A stretch of 64,000 bases of DNA from Clostridium magnum DSM 2767. Its GTDB lineage: Bacteria; Bacillota; Clostridia; Clostridiales; Clostridiaceae. The stretch's first letter is position 1, and each line of letters opens with the position of its first letter. Of this stretch, positions 35,488-45,116 are shown in pieces. The notes beneath the pieces were generated by a model, which was not told where the DNA came from, did no database searches, and worked only from the letters and a program-made list of their open reading frames with translations. A program made the position numbers and the translations under genes. The DNA lies in NCBI RefSeq assembly GCF_001623875.1, contig NZ_LWAE01000002.1:1054001-1118000 (forward strand). Reading direction: 5' to 3'.

Positions 35488-37347
35488 ATGAAACACATAT
35501 TGTTTGGTATTAATCAAAATCCAAATAAAGCTATAGAGAATAAAATTTTAGATAAATATGTTGCTACTAACAATGAAAATTTTACTTTTGATACTGAGTA
35601 TTACTTAGAGGGAATAGAAAAAGCTTTAGGGGAAAAGCCTTATGATGTCCTTATACTTCGTGAGGACCTAGAGATTAACAAACAGGTATCATTTCAATTT
35701 CTAGATAGGATAACAGACAAACATCCAACACTAAATATAATTCTAATTGTTAATGATGAGCACCAAAGTGATAGATACATTATTGATATTTTTAAATTAG
35801 GAATTTACAACATCCTATATAAAGAAGATTTAACCTTACCTAATATAGTAAATCTTATAGACAATGTGAGAACTAAAATTGATGCAAAGATTTATTTGGA
35901 ATTAGAAGACGCTAATGAAAGCCAACAAGAAGTCAAAGAAGAAGAAAGTATGCTTGAAATAGAAGATGAACAGCTCCTAACTATAATTGGTAATTTAAAA
36001 GGAGCTACAGAAGAAAATATATCTGAAATATTTGATGGCATAAGTCAGCAGTACAACGAAAAGCAGATGGTATTCTTAGTTTCACTATTAACTGATGATA
36101 TAAGAAGATTACTAACCCAATCTGGAAATTCAAACTACACTACTTTTTACAATAAATTAAATAATGTTGTAGAAAAGGTTGCAAAAGCAGAAGTAGTTAA
36201 TAAGAATACTGCTAAAAAGGAAAGTTTTAAAGAAAAAGTCAAAGTAGAAAAAGTTTATATAGAAAAAGAAAAAATAGTTGAAATTGAAAAAAAGGTAGTT
36301 GAAAAAGTCTTCATAGAGAAAGAAAAAGAAGTAAAAGTCTATGAAAGACCTAATGACTATAAAAAGAAAGTAGGCTTTGTAGGTTTCAGCGGAGCGGGAA
36401 AAACAACACTTGTAAGTTTGGCAGCAGATATGCTAAGCACCAGTAAGTTAAAGACCGCAGTGGTTGACCTAACGCTTACAAGAGATTTATATGATATACA
36501 CATCTTTAATAACTTAGATGAAGATGAAGATGATAAAAAAGAAAAAGAAGGTAAAAATGCACTACTATCCTTAGTTGGAGGTTCTTTAAGACCATATAAG
36601 ATTAATAAATATGTTGACCTATATACTGCAAGCTATGAAAGTAAAGTGGACTATGGAAACCCAATCTACTACTTACAACTATTAGAACAGGAATATGACG
36701 TTATTTTAATCGATATGGACTATAAGACACCAAGGGAAGTTTATCAAATAGTAAATAACGCTTATGTAGTACACACCCTTGATATAGCCAAATTAAAACA
36801 TAATACAAATTATGAAGCAGAGTTAAAAGATCACATAAATATGAAGAAGATTAAATTCATAATAAATAAAGTTATACCATGTGGTATTACACCAAAAATG
36901 ATAAATCATTGTTTAAAAACTAATACAAATTTAGAAACATCTCATAGAGCACCAATAATTGAAGATGAAGTACCTATGTTTACAGTGCCATACAGTGCTG
37001 AAATAAGCAAAATGGCATACGAGTATACCTATAGTTCTAAAAAGCTTGATACTGAAAGCTTTGAAGCAATTAAAAACATAGTACAAGACATATATCCTAC
37101 AAATATAAAAACTGAGAAGGAAGGCTTATTTGGAAAGATAGGTAAGTTATTTAAAAAGGAAAAAGGAAAAGTTATTAAGCCGGAAGAACTGGCAAGGGAG
37201 CTGCAGAGTGAAGTTTCTAAAATAGAATCTCCGACAGAAGAAATTGCACCAAAAAAAGAAGTAAGTAATAAAGCAGAATCAAGTCAAGTTATAAAGACTA
37301 ATGAGATACTTGAAGTTGATCCAGATGAATTAATTATGGAAGAGTAG
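35488..37347 (+). CDS. CpaE/TadZ-like ATPase with receiver-like N terminus
   Basis: CpaE/TadZ proteins place the Tad pilus machine in the cell. The 619-residue product has a receiver-like domain in the first 130 residues (YDVLILREDLEINKQ; NIILIVNDEHQSDRYI), a charged Lys/Glu/Val repeat at 235-290, then a P-loop ATPase with KKVGFVGFSGAGKTTLVSLA at about 293 and DVILIDMDYKTPREVY at about 408. The C-terminal 100 residues are hydrophilic. The P loop is of the ordinary GxxGxGKT type and lacks the extra lysine of classical MinD/ParA proteins. It is followed by the CpaB-like frame 22 bases on. Confidence 0.78.
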   Translation: MKHILFGINQNPNKAIENKILDKYVATNNENFTFDTEYYLEGIEKALGEKPYDVLILREDLEINKQVSFQFLDRITDKHPTLNIILIVNDEHQSDRYIIDIFKLGIYNILYKEDLTLPNIVNLIDNVRTKIDAKIYLELEDANESQQEVKEEESMLEIEDEQLLTIIGNLKGATEENISEIFDGISQQYNEKQMVFLVSLLTDDIRRLLTQSGNSNYTTFYNKLNNVVEKVAKAEVVNKNTAKKESFKEKVKVEKVYIEKEKIVEIEKKVVEKVFIEKEKEVKVYERPNDYKKKVGFVGFSGAGKTTLVSLAADMLSTSKLKTAVVDLTLTRDLYDIHIFNNLDEDEDDKKEKEGKNALLSLVGGSLRPYKINKYVDLYTASYESKVDYGNPIYYLQLLEQEYDVILIDMDYKTPREVYQIVNNAYVVHTLDIAKLKHNTNYEAELKDHINMKKIKFIINKVIPCGITPKMINHCLKTNTNLETSHRAPIIEDEVPMFTVPYSAEISKMAYEYTYSSKKLDTESFEAIKNIVQDIYPTNIKTEKEGLFGKIGKLFKKEKGKVIKPEELARELQSEVSKIESPTEEIAPKKEVSNKAESSQVIKTNEILEVDPDELIMEE

Positions 37348-37369
37348 ATTTTGTAGGAGGTAGAAAAAG

Positions 37370-38130
37370 ATGAATAAAACCGCAAGGTTAATTACTGCTT
37401 CCTTTTGCATAGTGTTAGCAGGCGTTATAGGATTTTATCAATTTAAGCTTTCCAATGTGAAGGGGAATAAGCAAGTAGTTGTAGTAGTAGCCAAAACAAT
37501 ATATTCAGGGGGGATGAAATAACTTCTGATAAGATAACTACAAAAAAAATCGATTCAGCTTCAGTAGTTGAAGGTGGATATTCTAGCCCAGGAGAGATAA
37601 CAGGAAAAATTGCTACTGAAAACTTTAGAAGTAATGAGCAGATATTAGCTAGTAAAATCGCAACTAAAGAAAAGTGGGCAGAAGGTGAAATGAGGTTAGT
37701 ATCTATAACCTGCAACCCTGATAAGGACACATTCACAGCAAATGAAGTAAGACCTCTTGATAAGGTTGATATATACTTTATCCCAAATCAGCCACAGATA
37801 AATCCAGCTCAAACTATACCTTTATACCCAATGGATTCAACATTATTAAACACCTTAAAGCCAATACTTGAAAAAGTAGAGATATTAGATGTAAAAAGTG
37901 CAGAAGGTATTAGTTATAAAGACAAAGTTCAAGGACAGGCATTTGTTCCAAAATCAGCTATATTCATGGCTCCTAAAGATATTGCAGATAAGATACAAAC
38001 TTACAAAGCTTTAGGTGGATATTTCTCATTAAGCATTAGTGGTCAAAGACCTTCAATAGAAGGAAATAAGAAAGTTACAGGAACCACCACAACATCCAAT
38101 AACAATGGTAGTTCTGTAATATTCAAGTAG
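37370..38130 (+). pseudogene. CpaB/RcpC-like pilus protein, frameshifted at a G6 tract
   Basis: ATG 37370 behind taggagg encodes a membrane helix (LITASFCIVLAGVIGFYQFK) and the start of an SAF-like domain, KQVVVVVAKTIYSGG, but reaches TAA at 37520. The -1 frame continues the family pattern at once as DEITSDKITTKKIDSASVVE, and then through MRLVSITCNPDKDTFTANEV to the end at 38130. The switch lies at a run of six G at 37508-37513. The combined product would have about 253 residues, normal for CpaB, which assembles the Tad pilus at the cell surface. The cause may be sequencing error, replication slippage or programmed frameshifting. If translated in the second frame only, ATG 37690 gives a piece of 146 residues. 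Confidence 0.78.
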
Positions 38131-38138
38131 GTGATTTT

Positions 38139-39089
38139 ATGGGGATAGTTATTGGAATATGCGGAAAAGAAAAAAATGTAGGTAAAACAACATTGAGCTT
38201 ATTTCTAGGACAGGCTATGTGTGAAGTAACAAACTCACCTTCCATTGTAATAGATTTAGATATAAATCATCCAGAAGCAAAGATTATATTAGAGAAGGAT
38301 TCAACTAATAACTACAACGTAGATAACATAATGTCTTATGCTACAGTACCAGGAAGTAAATTAGACTCAGTAGTTAAAAGCAATACAACACCTTTTTTAA
38401 ATAGCAAGTTAAGCGTAATATATGGAACAAATTTTAAGGGCAGAAAATATACAGATGTTCAAGTAACTAATCTTATACAGGGAGTAAAGGAAAATTATGA
38501 GTTTGTAATATTAGATTTAGGTGAAACAGAAGTTAATCAAAGCCTCTTAAATAATATAGACCTTATGTTAGTTATGGTTCCAGCCTCAGAAAAGTATATA
38601 GATACACTTTCAGAAAGAGGAGACTTTTTTAATAAGAAAGCAGAATACATTCTTAATTTTAATAACAGAGGATTAGGAATTGAAAAGATATTCTTAAAAA
38701 CTTTCGGTAAAGAGTTTATAGCAGTATTCCCATTTTCAAGGGATGTGCCACAAAACATTAATAAAGGATACTTGGATCTTGAAGAAGGTAACTATAAAGG
38801 AGAATTATATAATCTTGTTTCAGTTATACTAAATAAATTTCAAATGGGCGAAAAGGTGTCTGCAAAGTTTTTATTTGCAAATGACATAGTAGCCAGAATG
38901 TCCAACAATCCAATTTTCAATAAGATATGGAAAAGTAAAAAGGAAGAGAAGCTCAAGGAAGAGAGAGTTAAGTCAGTATTCAAAGTTGAAAAGAGCCCAA
39001 TGTTAGGAGAAATTTTAATTATAAAAGGATTTATAACTAGAGAACAGTTAAATGAAGCACTAAATCACCAGATGAAAGAAGATGATTAG
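38139..39089 (+). CDS. MinD/ParA-like ATPase with a C-terminal MshEN-like segment
   Basis: The 316-residue product has a deviant Walker A motif with the signature lysine (GICGKEKNVGKTTLSLFLGQ), a Walker A' region (SIVIDLDINHPEAK) and YEFVILDLGETEVN as Walker B. The last 30 residues, MLGEILIIKGFITREQLNEA then LNHQ, match the front part of the MshEN/T2SSE_N module found on type II secretion and type IV pilus ATPases, where it binds cyclic di-GMP. Only one of the two usual motif copies is present. It sits between CpaB-like and TadA genes, so it is a second MinD-type ATPase of the same machine. Confidence 0.75.
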   Translation: MGIVIGICGKEKNVGKTTLSLFLGQAMCEVTNSPSIVIDLDINHPEAKIILEKDSTNNYNVDNIMSYATVPGSKLDSVVKSNTTPFLNSKLSVIYGTNFKGRKYTDVQVTNLIQGVKENYEFVILDLGETEVNQSLLNNIDLMLVMVPASEKYIDTLSERGDFFNKKAEYILNFNNRGLGIEKIFLKTFGKEFIAVFPFSRDVPQNINKGYLDLEEGNYKGELYNLVSVILNKFQMGEKVSAKFLFANDIVARMSNNPIFNKIWKSKKEEKLKEERVKSVFKVEKSPMLGEILIIKGFITREQLNEALNHQMKEDD

Positions 39090-39112
39090 AGAAAATCAGG
39101 AGGATGCCATAG

Positions 39113-40609
39113 ATGTTAGATATAAGGTATGAATTAAAAGGTTTACTAGATAAATATAGAACAAAGATTGTAGATAGAATGAAGGACCCAAATGTATTAT
39201 CTGATGAAGAAGCGGATATGCACACAGATTTTATACACCGCTGCGGTAAAGGAGATTTGGAAGCTAGAAGATATGTTATGACTAAAATTAAAGAACATCT
39301 GATGACATTAATAACCTCTGCTGACAGAACTACATTAAGGGCAATAATTATTGAACACTTCAATAGTATAAAAAATAAAGGATATAAAACTGTAGACCTA
39401 GATTCTATAGACTTTCAGAATGAAGAAGCATTTATAACTTATTATCAACTTATGGATGAGTATGGCAGTCCTCAACAACACGATATCTTAAATATTGAAG
39501 TTAATGCAGTTGATGAAATAGATTTTTTCGCAATGGAGATTTATAAAAGTGAATACGGATTATCTCTAATTGAAGAACTGATATACATGAAAATAAACAA
39601 CATTGAGGTACATGGTACTAGAAAAATAAGAGTAGAAACTAACAAAGGTATTTGGTACACAATAAAAGACTACCATTTTTCAACGGATGAAGAAATAAAG
39701 TGTATTGCTGATAGACTATATTCTCAGGAGGGAAATGGTCAGATAACAGATGAAAATTGTGAAGTTACAGGAAGATTGCTAAATGGTGCGAGATTAACTA
39801 TAACATTGAAACCAGGAGCAGCAGAGCATGGAATTTTCATTAAAAAGTTTGATAGTGTATCTGTTTCCGAAGAAGAAATGCTACAGAATGGTACAATCAC
39901 TAAGCATATGCTTGATGATCTAAAGATTTTAGCAAAGGGTAGAGCCAATTCTGTATTCATCGGTGGTGTAAACACTGGTAAATCAACATTCTTAAAGATT
40001 TATGTAGGGCTATTCCCTAAACACTATAAGATAGGACTTGTGGATTCTGGTAAGGATACAGACCTTATGGACTTATATCCAGACAGAGATATAACAACAC
40101 TTTATGAAACAGATAAGTATTCACTTCACGAGCAGTTCTCATATAAGTTAAGAATGGGAAGACACATTATTATCATTGGTGAGGCTAGATCCTATGAAAT
40201 TTCTGAAATGATAAAGGGTATGACTAGAGGTAACAGTGGAAGCTGCTGTTCACTTCACATTACAAATCCTTATCACGTTGTAAATGCCATAGCAAGAATG
40301 GGAGCTGAAAGTGGTACTGGCGTAGACATTAATGTATTAAGAGAAGAGGCAGCGGAGGCAGTAGATATAATAATCAGGTTAAGACACTTTGAGGATCTTG
40401 GAAAGAGAATGGTTGACTATATTGGAGAGCTAGTAGTTAATTATGATAATCCTATAAGACCTTTTGAATTACGACCTATTTATCAATGGGATGAAAGTAA
40501 AAAGATGGTTATAAAAGTAAGTGACTATAAGCCAAGTCAAGAATTAGAGGATAAATTAAGATACTACGGTTGTTCTGACGAAGATATTGAATTATTGAAA
40601 AAGGAATGA
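39113..40609 (+). CDS. tadA: TadA/CpaF-type secretion ATPase
   Basis: The 498-residue product is the motor ATPase of the Tad-like machine (VirB11/GspE superfamily). It contains Walker A FIGGVNTGKSTFLKIYVG at about 283, the Asp-box-like region LYPDRDITTLYET, Walker B HIIIIGEARSYEISEMIKG and the His-box SCCSLHITNPYHVVNAIARM. The N-terminal 200 residues are less conserved. The stop overlaps the start of the tadB gene, so the two are translationally coupled. Confidence 0.9.
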   Translation: MLDIRYELKGLLDKYRTKIVDRMKDPNVLSDEEADMHTDFIHRCGKGDLEARRYVMTKIKEHLMTLITSADRTTLRAIIIEHFNSIKNKGYKTVDLDSIDFQNEEAFITYYQLMDEYGSPQQHDILNIEVNAVDEIDFFAMEIYKSEYGLSLIEELIYMKINNIEVHGTRKIRVETNKGIWYTIKDYHFSTDEEIKCIADRLYSQEGNGQITDENCEVTGRLLNGARLTITLKPGAAEHGIFIKKFDSVSVSEEEMLQNGTITKHMLDDLKILAKGRANSVFIGGVNTGKSTFLKIYVGLFPKHYKIGLVDSGKDTDLMDLYPDRDITTLYETDKYSLHEQFSYKLRMGRHIIIIGEARSYEISEMIKGMTRGNSGSCCSLHITNPYHVVNAIARMGAESGTGVDINVLREEAAEAVDIIIRLRHFEDLGKRMVDYIGELVVNYDNPIRPFELRPIYQWDESKKMVIKVSDYKPSQELEDKLRYYGCSDEDIELLKKE

Positions 40610-41580
40610 TGAGTATGCAGTTCATAGAAATAATAAATTATATGGAAGGGAATATACCTGTTTTAATTCTCTTAGCCTTTGCACTTATAACACTCTTATC
40701 TATAGTTCTATCAATGATAAGTCCAAAGAGGGTTAAAGTTAAAAAGAGAATAATGCAACAAAACAGTAAGTTTTCTCAAAAAATAGTTAATGTAATCAAT
40801 AAGGTTTCTATTTTAACTAAGTTAAGGGATTTTGTAAGAATACAACTAGGCTTAATTACATCAAAAAGTGATGTGAAAAATGAGTATTATGCCAGCATGA
40901 TGGTGTTTTACTTGGGGAGTTTTTTCATTACATCATTTATAGTAACACTTTTCCTTAGCATACCTCTAATGTTTAAGCCACTAATATTGATTTTATGTAT
41001 TCTAGTTCCTCATCTTTTTATGGTTATGTATATAAAAGGGAAAAGAAAAAAAATATACAATGACTTTCCAGAGCTAGTATCTGTGTTTATATCTAAATAT
41101 GTAAGCACACAAAATACAAAAGAAGCCTTAAGAAAAAGCATTCCAGACTTGCCTTATAGTCTAAGATATGAGGTAAAAAGGTTAGTTAATAGTATGAATC
41201 ATGCTGAAAGTTATTTTAAGGCTTTAGATGAATTTGATACTAGAGTTAATTATGTTATGTGTACTGCATTTGTGGCACTTCTAAAAGCGGGATATAAGAC
41301 AAACAATGATATTATTCAAAGTCTTTTAGATTTAGAAGGCTATATATCTCAGGAAAGATTAGAAAGCCAAAGAAAAGTTGAAGAATTGAAGGACAAAAAA
41401 GCAAATATATACTTTTTAATCGCATGTATGGTTGTAACTTATTTTGGTATGGTGAACAGATTAGGAGATAAAGCTACTAATTTCTATTGGCACACAATAC
41501 AAGGACAGGCAGTAGTAGCAGGCTGCATTATATTTTCAATAGTTTCTATTACTATGATAGTTGTTGAAGATACTTTATAG
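40606..41580 (+). CDS. TadB-like inner-membrane platform protein (GspF domain)
   Basis: The 324-residue product has an N-terminal membrane helix, two further helices near 100-145, a cytoplasmic helical GspF-type domain (ISKYVSTQNTKEALRKSIPD) and two C-terminal helices. It would form the membrane platform with the TadC-like protein. The start may be any of three in-frame ATG codons (40606, 40609, 40615). The last base of its TAG stop comes from the adjoining IS element; without the IS the stop would read TAA at the same place. Confidence 0.82.
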   Translation: MMSMQFIEIINYMEGNIPVLILLAFALITLLSIVLSMISPKRVKVKKRIMQQNSKFSQKIVNVINKVSILTKLRDFVRIQLGLITSKSDVKNEYYASMMVFYLGSFFITSFIVTLFLSIPLMFKPLILILCILVPHLFMVMYIKGKRKKIYNDFPELVSVFISKYVSTQNTKEALRKSIPDLPYSLRYEVKRLVNSMNHAESYFKALDEFDTRVNYVMCTAFVALLKAGYKTNNDIIQSLLDLEGYISQERLESQRKVEELKDKKANIYFLIACMVVTYFGMVNRLGDKATNFYWHTIQGQAVVAGCIIFSIVSITMIVVEDTL

Positions 41581-43468
41581 ATAGTGTAAAGTGAGATATG
41601 AAAAAAGTAGCCTTAAAAAATATGCTCGTAAGAGCTCACAAAAGTTGAAAAATTTTTTCTAAATAAAATTTAGTTGCTGTAATCGCCACCCTTGACTGCA
41701 TGACAAATAAATGCTCTGAAATTGGCACCGACGGCAAAGAAACTCAAAAACAGATAGATTTCACCGTCTTGTTCACAGCATTTTAGCATTTATTAGTAAT
41801 ACCATCAAGGGCAAGCCCGAAGGGTGGCTAAGTATTTACCTCTGGCTCAAAAATCTAAAAACAAATAGTAGTTAAGCTACTGGTTGTTTCTGCATATTTA
41901 GAATAGTTTGTTGACCAAGATAAATAAGAAGTTGCCATTTAGCTGGCATATTACCAGCATTACTTAAGATATCTAACTCGTTTAGTGGCTTCCAGTAGTT
42001 ATAAGGATGAGGGCGTAGAAAGTTATAATAGGCAACCCAAAGAGAAACGCCATAGAGAGCACCATTTTCACTTCCATAACCACCGGTAACACGGTAAGAA
42101 GATTTGAAGGTGCGATTAAGCCGTTCTACTATTTGCTTTACCCAACGGAACTCTTTAGATACAGCATCATCATTAGTAAGTCCTATAACTTGGGTAATGT
42201 CAAAATCCCAGCCACTCTGTATTTTACATTGTTGGCTGGCAAGAGGATATGCACTATAACCATCTGCAATGAATCTTAGAGCTTTACCTGGAAAGGTTTT
42301 AAACTTTTCAAAAGCCATACGCATAGTTAGAATGCAAGGACCTACAGCACGGGTATCTGATACTTGATAACCTAAGATAGATTTTTTGCAAGCATCCATT
42401 ATAATCCAAACATAGTGCTTTACACCTTTAACCTTAATATAAGTTTCATCAGCAGAAAGAATGTTAGAAGGTTTATAATCAAAGGTATCCACAAAAGGCT
42501 TTATAACTGCGGCAGCAGTCATAGCATAGTTTGCTACCATGGTATGTGAAATCTTTACTCCATGTACTTCTTCCATAGCATGAGCTGTTTGTCTAGTAGA
42601 TAATTTAAGGTTTACGTGATAAGTAAGGCAAAGACCCATAATGTGGGCATTGAACTTTTTATACTTAAAGTTAATTACCCTAGAAGAAAGTTCATGTAAG
42701 TCCATTTTAAAAAAATCTATGGTGAACTCACGATAGATGTAGTGGAGCTTGTATTTATGTTTTTCAGAACTATCTAAGTCCTTTGGCAGTTTAGCAAGAT
42801 TGCTACGATAGTAAGAGCACTTTTTATTAACACATTTATGTATTCTAAAATGCTTACGGTCTTTCTTAGGAGTTAAAATACATCCACAATAAGGGCAACG
42901 CAAAGCAAGAGGCTTATTATAGATATTTGTTTCGTTAAATAGCTCTCCACACACTTTGCATTGATATTGCCCCTTAGAACCATTGTTCTTATAGATATAC
43001 TGGTGTGGAGCACCGCAACGAGGACATACAGTGGATTCAGGAACAATTGCTTTCGCTGATCTACGATTTACTGGTTTAACAGTTTTACCGTATTTATGCT
43101 CATAGTAGGCTAAAAGTAATTGATAATCAACAGGTTCTGGATTGAAAATTTTAGGTAGCTTATCCACTTTAAACTTTTGGTATTCAGGACTATGTGAATC
43201 CTCAAAAGCCCACTGCTTTAGGGGAATATGTTTAGCAATAAACAAAAGTAATTGAGAAATTACTTTCAAAAGGTATTTGTTATATAAAAGTAAATAAGTT
43301 ATAATTGAATCCATACAATGTCCTTTCCTTTGGATGTTATTTTGGAGGTTCGAAGATTCAATTATAACAGAAAAAAGGGGGGCATTGTTTTTTTTATTCA
43401 AAAAACTCTGTAACCCTTGATATATAAAGAATAAATTAAAGAAATAGTGTAAAAAACTTTACACTATC
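41580..43468 (-). mobile_element. IS6-like insertion sequence, 1889 bp, with 8-bp target duplication
   Basis: The ends are 13-base perfect inverted repeats, gatagtgtaaagt at 41580-41592 and its complement at 43456-43468. They are flanked by an 8-base direct repeat actttata at 41572-41579 and 43469-43476. The 8-base duplication and transposase type fit the IS6 superfamily. Removing the element and one repeat copy restores a TAA stop for tadB and the natural distance to tadC. Intact ends and a full transposase suggest a recent arrival. Confidence 0.88.
41872..43314 (-). CDS. DDE transposase of the IS6-like element, with zinc ribbons
   Basis: The 480-residue product has two zinc-ribbon-like parts (CPRCGAPHQYIYKNNGS; CKVCGELF; CPYCGC) ahead of an IS240/rve-type catalytic core. 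The DDE residues are in LSADETYIKVKG, RFIADGYSAYP and QIVERLNRTFKSSYR. ATG 43314 (reverse strand) follows aaaggaaagg; the frame is open 29 codons further up without such a site. It is larger than classical IS6 transposases owing to the N-terminal zinc modules. Confidence 0.85.
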   Translation of the reverse strand: MDSIITYLLLYNKYLLKVISQLLLFIAKHIPLKQWAFEDSHSPEYQKFKVDKLPKIFNPEPVDYQLLLAYYEHKYGKTVKPVNRRSAKAIVPESTVCPRCGAPHQYIYKNNGSKGQYQCKVCGELFNETNIYNKPLALRCPYCGCILTPKKDRKHFRIHKCVNKKCSYYRSNLAKLPKDLDSSEKHKYKLHYIYREFTIDFFKMDLHELSSRVINFKYKKFNAHIMGLCLTYHVNLKLSTRQTAHAMEEVHGVKISHTMVANYAMTAAAVIKPFVDTFDYKPSNILSADETYIKVKGVKHYVWIIMDACKKSILGYQVSDTRAVGPCILTMRMAFEKFKTFPGKALRFIADGYSAYPLASQQCKIQSGWDFDITQVIGLTNDDAVSKEFRWVKQIVERLNRTFKSSYRVTGGYGSENGALYGVSLWVAYYNFLRPHPYNYWKPLNELDILSNAGNMPAKWQLLIYLGQQTILNMQKQPVA

Positions 43469-43492
43469 ACTTTATAAAGGGGAGGGGTGGAT

Positions 43493-44638
43493 ATGACTAT
43501 AGTTTATATATTGGCTGGAGTAGGGGCATTGTTGTTACTAACATTGATACCCTTACCTAGACAAAGATTGAAGAATACTATTAATAAATACATGTACGAA
43601 AAGGATAGCAGAGAGGAATTTATAAGTAAGATTGAGGGATCATTTTTAATTAAAATGATGACACCTAAAAAGGATTCAGTTAGATATGAAAAGGAAAGAA
43701 AAAAACTTTTAAAAGCAGGAATAAGACTATCCTTAGAAAAAGTAGCAATTATAAAAGTAGTGTTTTTTATAATATCCTTTATATTCATTTTTGGTGTTTA
43801 TGTAAATATGAATACCTTAAGAGAAAAGGGGATATTAGAGCAATCAGATAACAATAATGCAGTTACTTTAATAATGGGAAATACAGATACAGATGTAAAA
43901 GGAAGTAATTCTATCTATGATAGCTTATTACAAAAAACACTGGAGAAAGCACCTAATTATAAAACCTATTTTAAGAAAAATAAGGTAGGTGAGCTTGCTG
44001 CAATAATTGGGGATGCAAGGGAAGAACTCAGCATTCAAGACAATAAAGATGAAACCGCTCGTAAAGTATTACAAACACTACTTCAAGCCTATAACATGAC
44101 CATTATATCTCCAGCAAATGTAGGTATTTTATTGTTACTTGCTTTACTATCTACAGGGATAATAGACTTAATATTCGGCTTTAGGAAGTCAATTAGAATT
44201 GCCAAGATTGAAAAAGAATTTGCGAAAATTGAGGCGGTAACAATACTTCTGATGAATAAAGAGAATATAAACGTTGTTTCCTTGCTTCAGCAGATGAAAG
44301 CTCAATCAAAAGTATTAAGATCTAATTTTCAGCAGTGTTTAAATATGTATACTTCAAGTCCAGTGAAAGCTTTAGATGAGCTTGTAACAGAAGTAGATAA
44401 CTCTGAGTTTACCAAGTTCATTACAATTTTAAAACAGTGCTTAAATTCTGATAAAGCTACTAATAATCAGATTCTAAAAATACAGAGAAATCTACGTTTA
44501 GCCATGGAAGAAACAATGAATAAGCAGAAAAATAGAAATAAAAGAATAAGGCTTACATTACTGCAATTTCCATTAATCCTTCTGTTAATATTACTTATCA
44601 TGCTACCATTCTTTGATATTATCAAGAATACAATATAA
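43493..44638 (+). CDS. TadC-like inner-membrane platform protein
   Basis: The 381-residue product begins with a membrane helix (MTIVYILAGVGALLLLTLIP), has further helices at about 85-105 and 210-230, a cytoplasmic GspF-type helical domain and a C-terminal helix (LLQFPLILLLILLIMLPFFD). It pairs with TadB as the platform of the pilus machine. ATG 43493 follows ggggagggg; GTG 43487 overlaps the site. The IS6-like element now separates it from tadB, so its expression may depend on read-through or on a promoter in the IS. Confidence 0.8.
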   Translation: MTIVYILAGVGALLLLTLIPLPRQRLKNTINKYMYEKDSREEFISKIEGSFLIKMMTPKKDSVRYEKERKKLLKAGIRLSLEKVAIIKVVFFIISFIFIFGVYVNMNTLREKGILEQSDNNNAVTLIMGNTDTDVKGSNSIYDSLLQKTLEKAPNYKTYFKKNKVGELAAIIGDAREELSIQDNKDETARKVLQTLLQAYNMTIISPANVGILLLLALLSTGIIDLIFGFRKSIRIAKIEKEFAKIEAVTILLMNKENINVVSLLQQMKAQSKVLRSNFQQCLNMYTSSPVKALDELVTEVDNSEFTKFITILKQCLNSDKATNNQILKIQRNLRLAMEETMNKQKNRNKRIRLTLLQFPLILLLILLIMLPFFDIIKNTI

Positions 44639-44856
44639 AGGTATATGGGTATACAGAGGAAATCCCTTATGTATAAAGGTTTATAAGGTATGACTATACT
44701 AGTTGTATGTAATAAGTACGATTAATATGTAAATTAAATAAACATAAATTAAACAACAAAATTATTGTAAATAAAATTGAAGTATGATAAAATATAATTG
44801 TATTTAAGAATTAATTAAAGCTTAAATTTTAAAAAATATGGTGTAATGGAGGTGAA

Positions 44857-45116
44857 GTGTGTGGAATTAGATGTCAACTAACCCCCACTTGAAGAAGTGG
44901 TAGCTTGGAGAAGAAATTCTTTGAAGCCCTAGTTGACTAGCCTAAGTAGCGAAAAAAATACTACGTTGGATTGCATGTAGAAACCCAAGAATGATGCTCT
45001 AGTTTTTGGCTCTTTCGTGGCTCTGTAAAAGTTCTGAGGGTAAGGAACGGTCAACCACATTGCGAAGGCTTTCCAACATTGGCGAAGGGCAAATAAATCC
45101 GAAAGGAGGACGTAAC
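44857..45116 (+). ncRNA. Probable omega-RNA of the IscB element, with natural guide at its 5' end
   Basis: IscB proteins work with an RNA encoded directly upstream, whose first 16 or so bases (the guide) come from DNA flanking the left end. Here the guide would be roughly 44857-44872, gtgtgtggaattagat, from the pilin gene. The scaffold follows from 44873 with a hairpin ccacttgaagaagtgg, several longer-range helices and GC-richer stretches, up to the ribosome-binding site of iscB. The exact RNA ends are inferred. Confidence 0.65.

Noticed and set aside
36235..36350. DNA repeat in the CpaE-like gene (Lys/Glu/Val repeats)
   Set aside because: It is a low-complexity coding stretch that gives a charged linker and not an independent DNA repeat.
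45006..45116. Longer N terminus for IscB starting at ATG 45006
   Set aside because: The added 37 residues match no IscB, and the DNA is the structured RNA scaffold; TTG 45117 has a strong ribosome-binding site and starts where the family starts.
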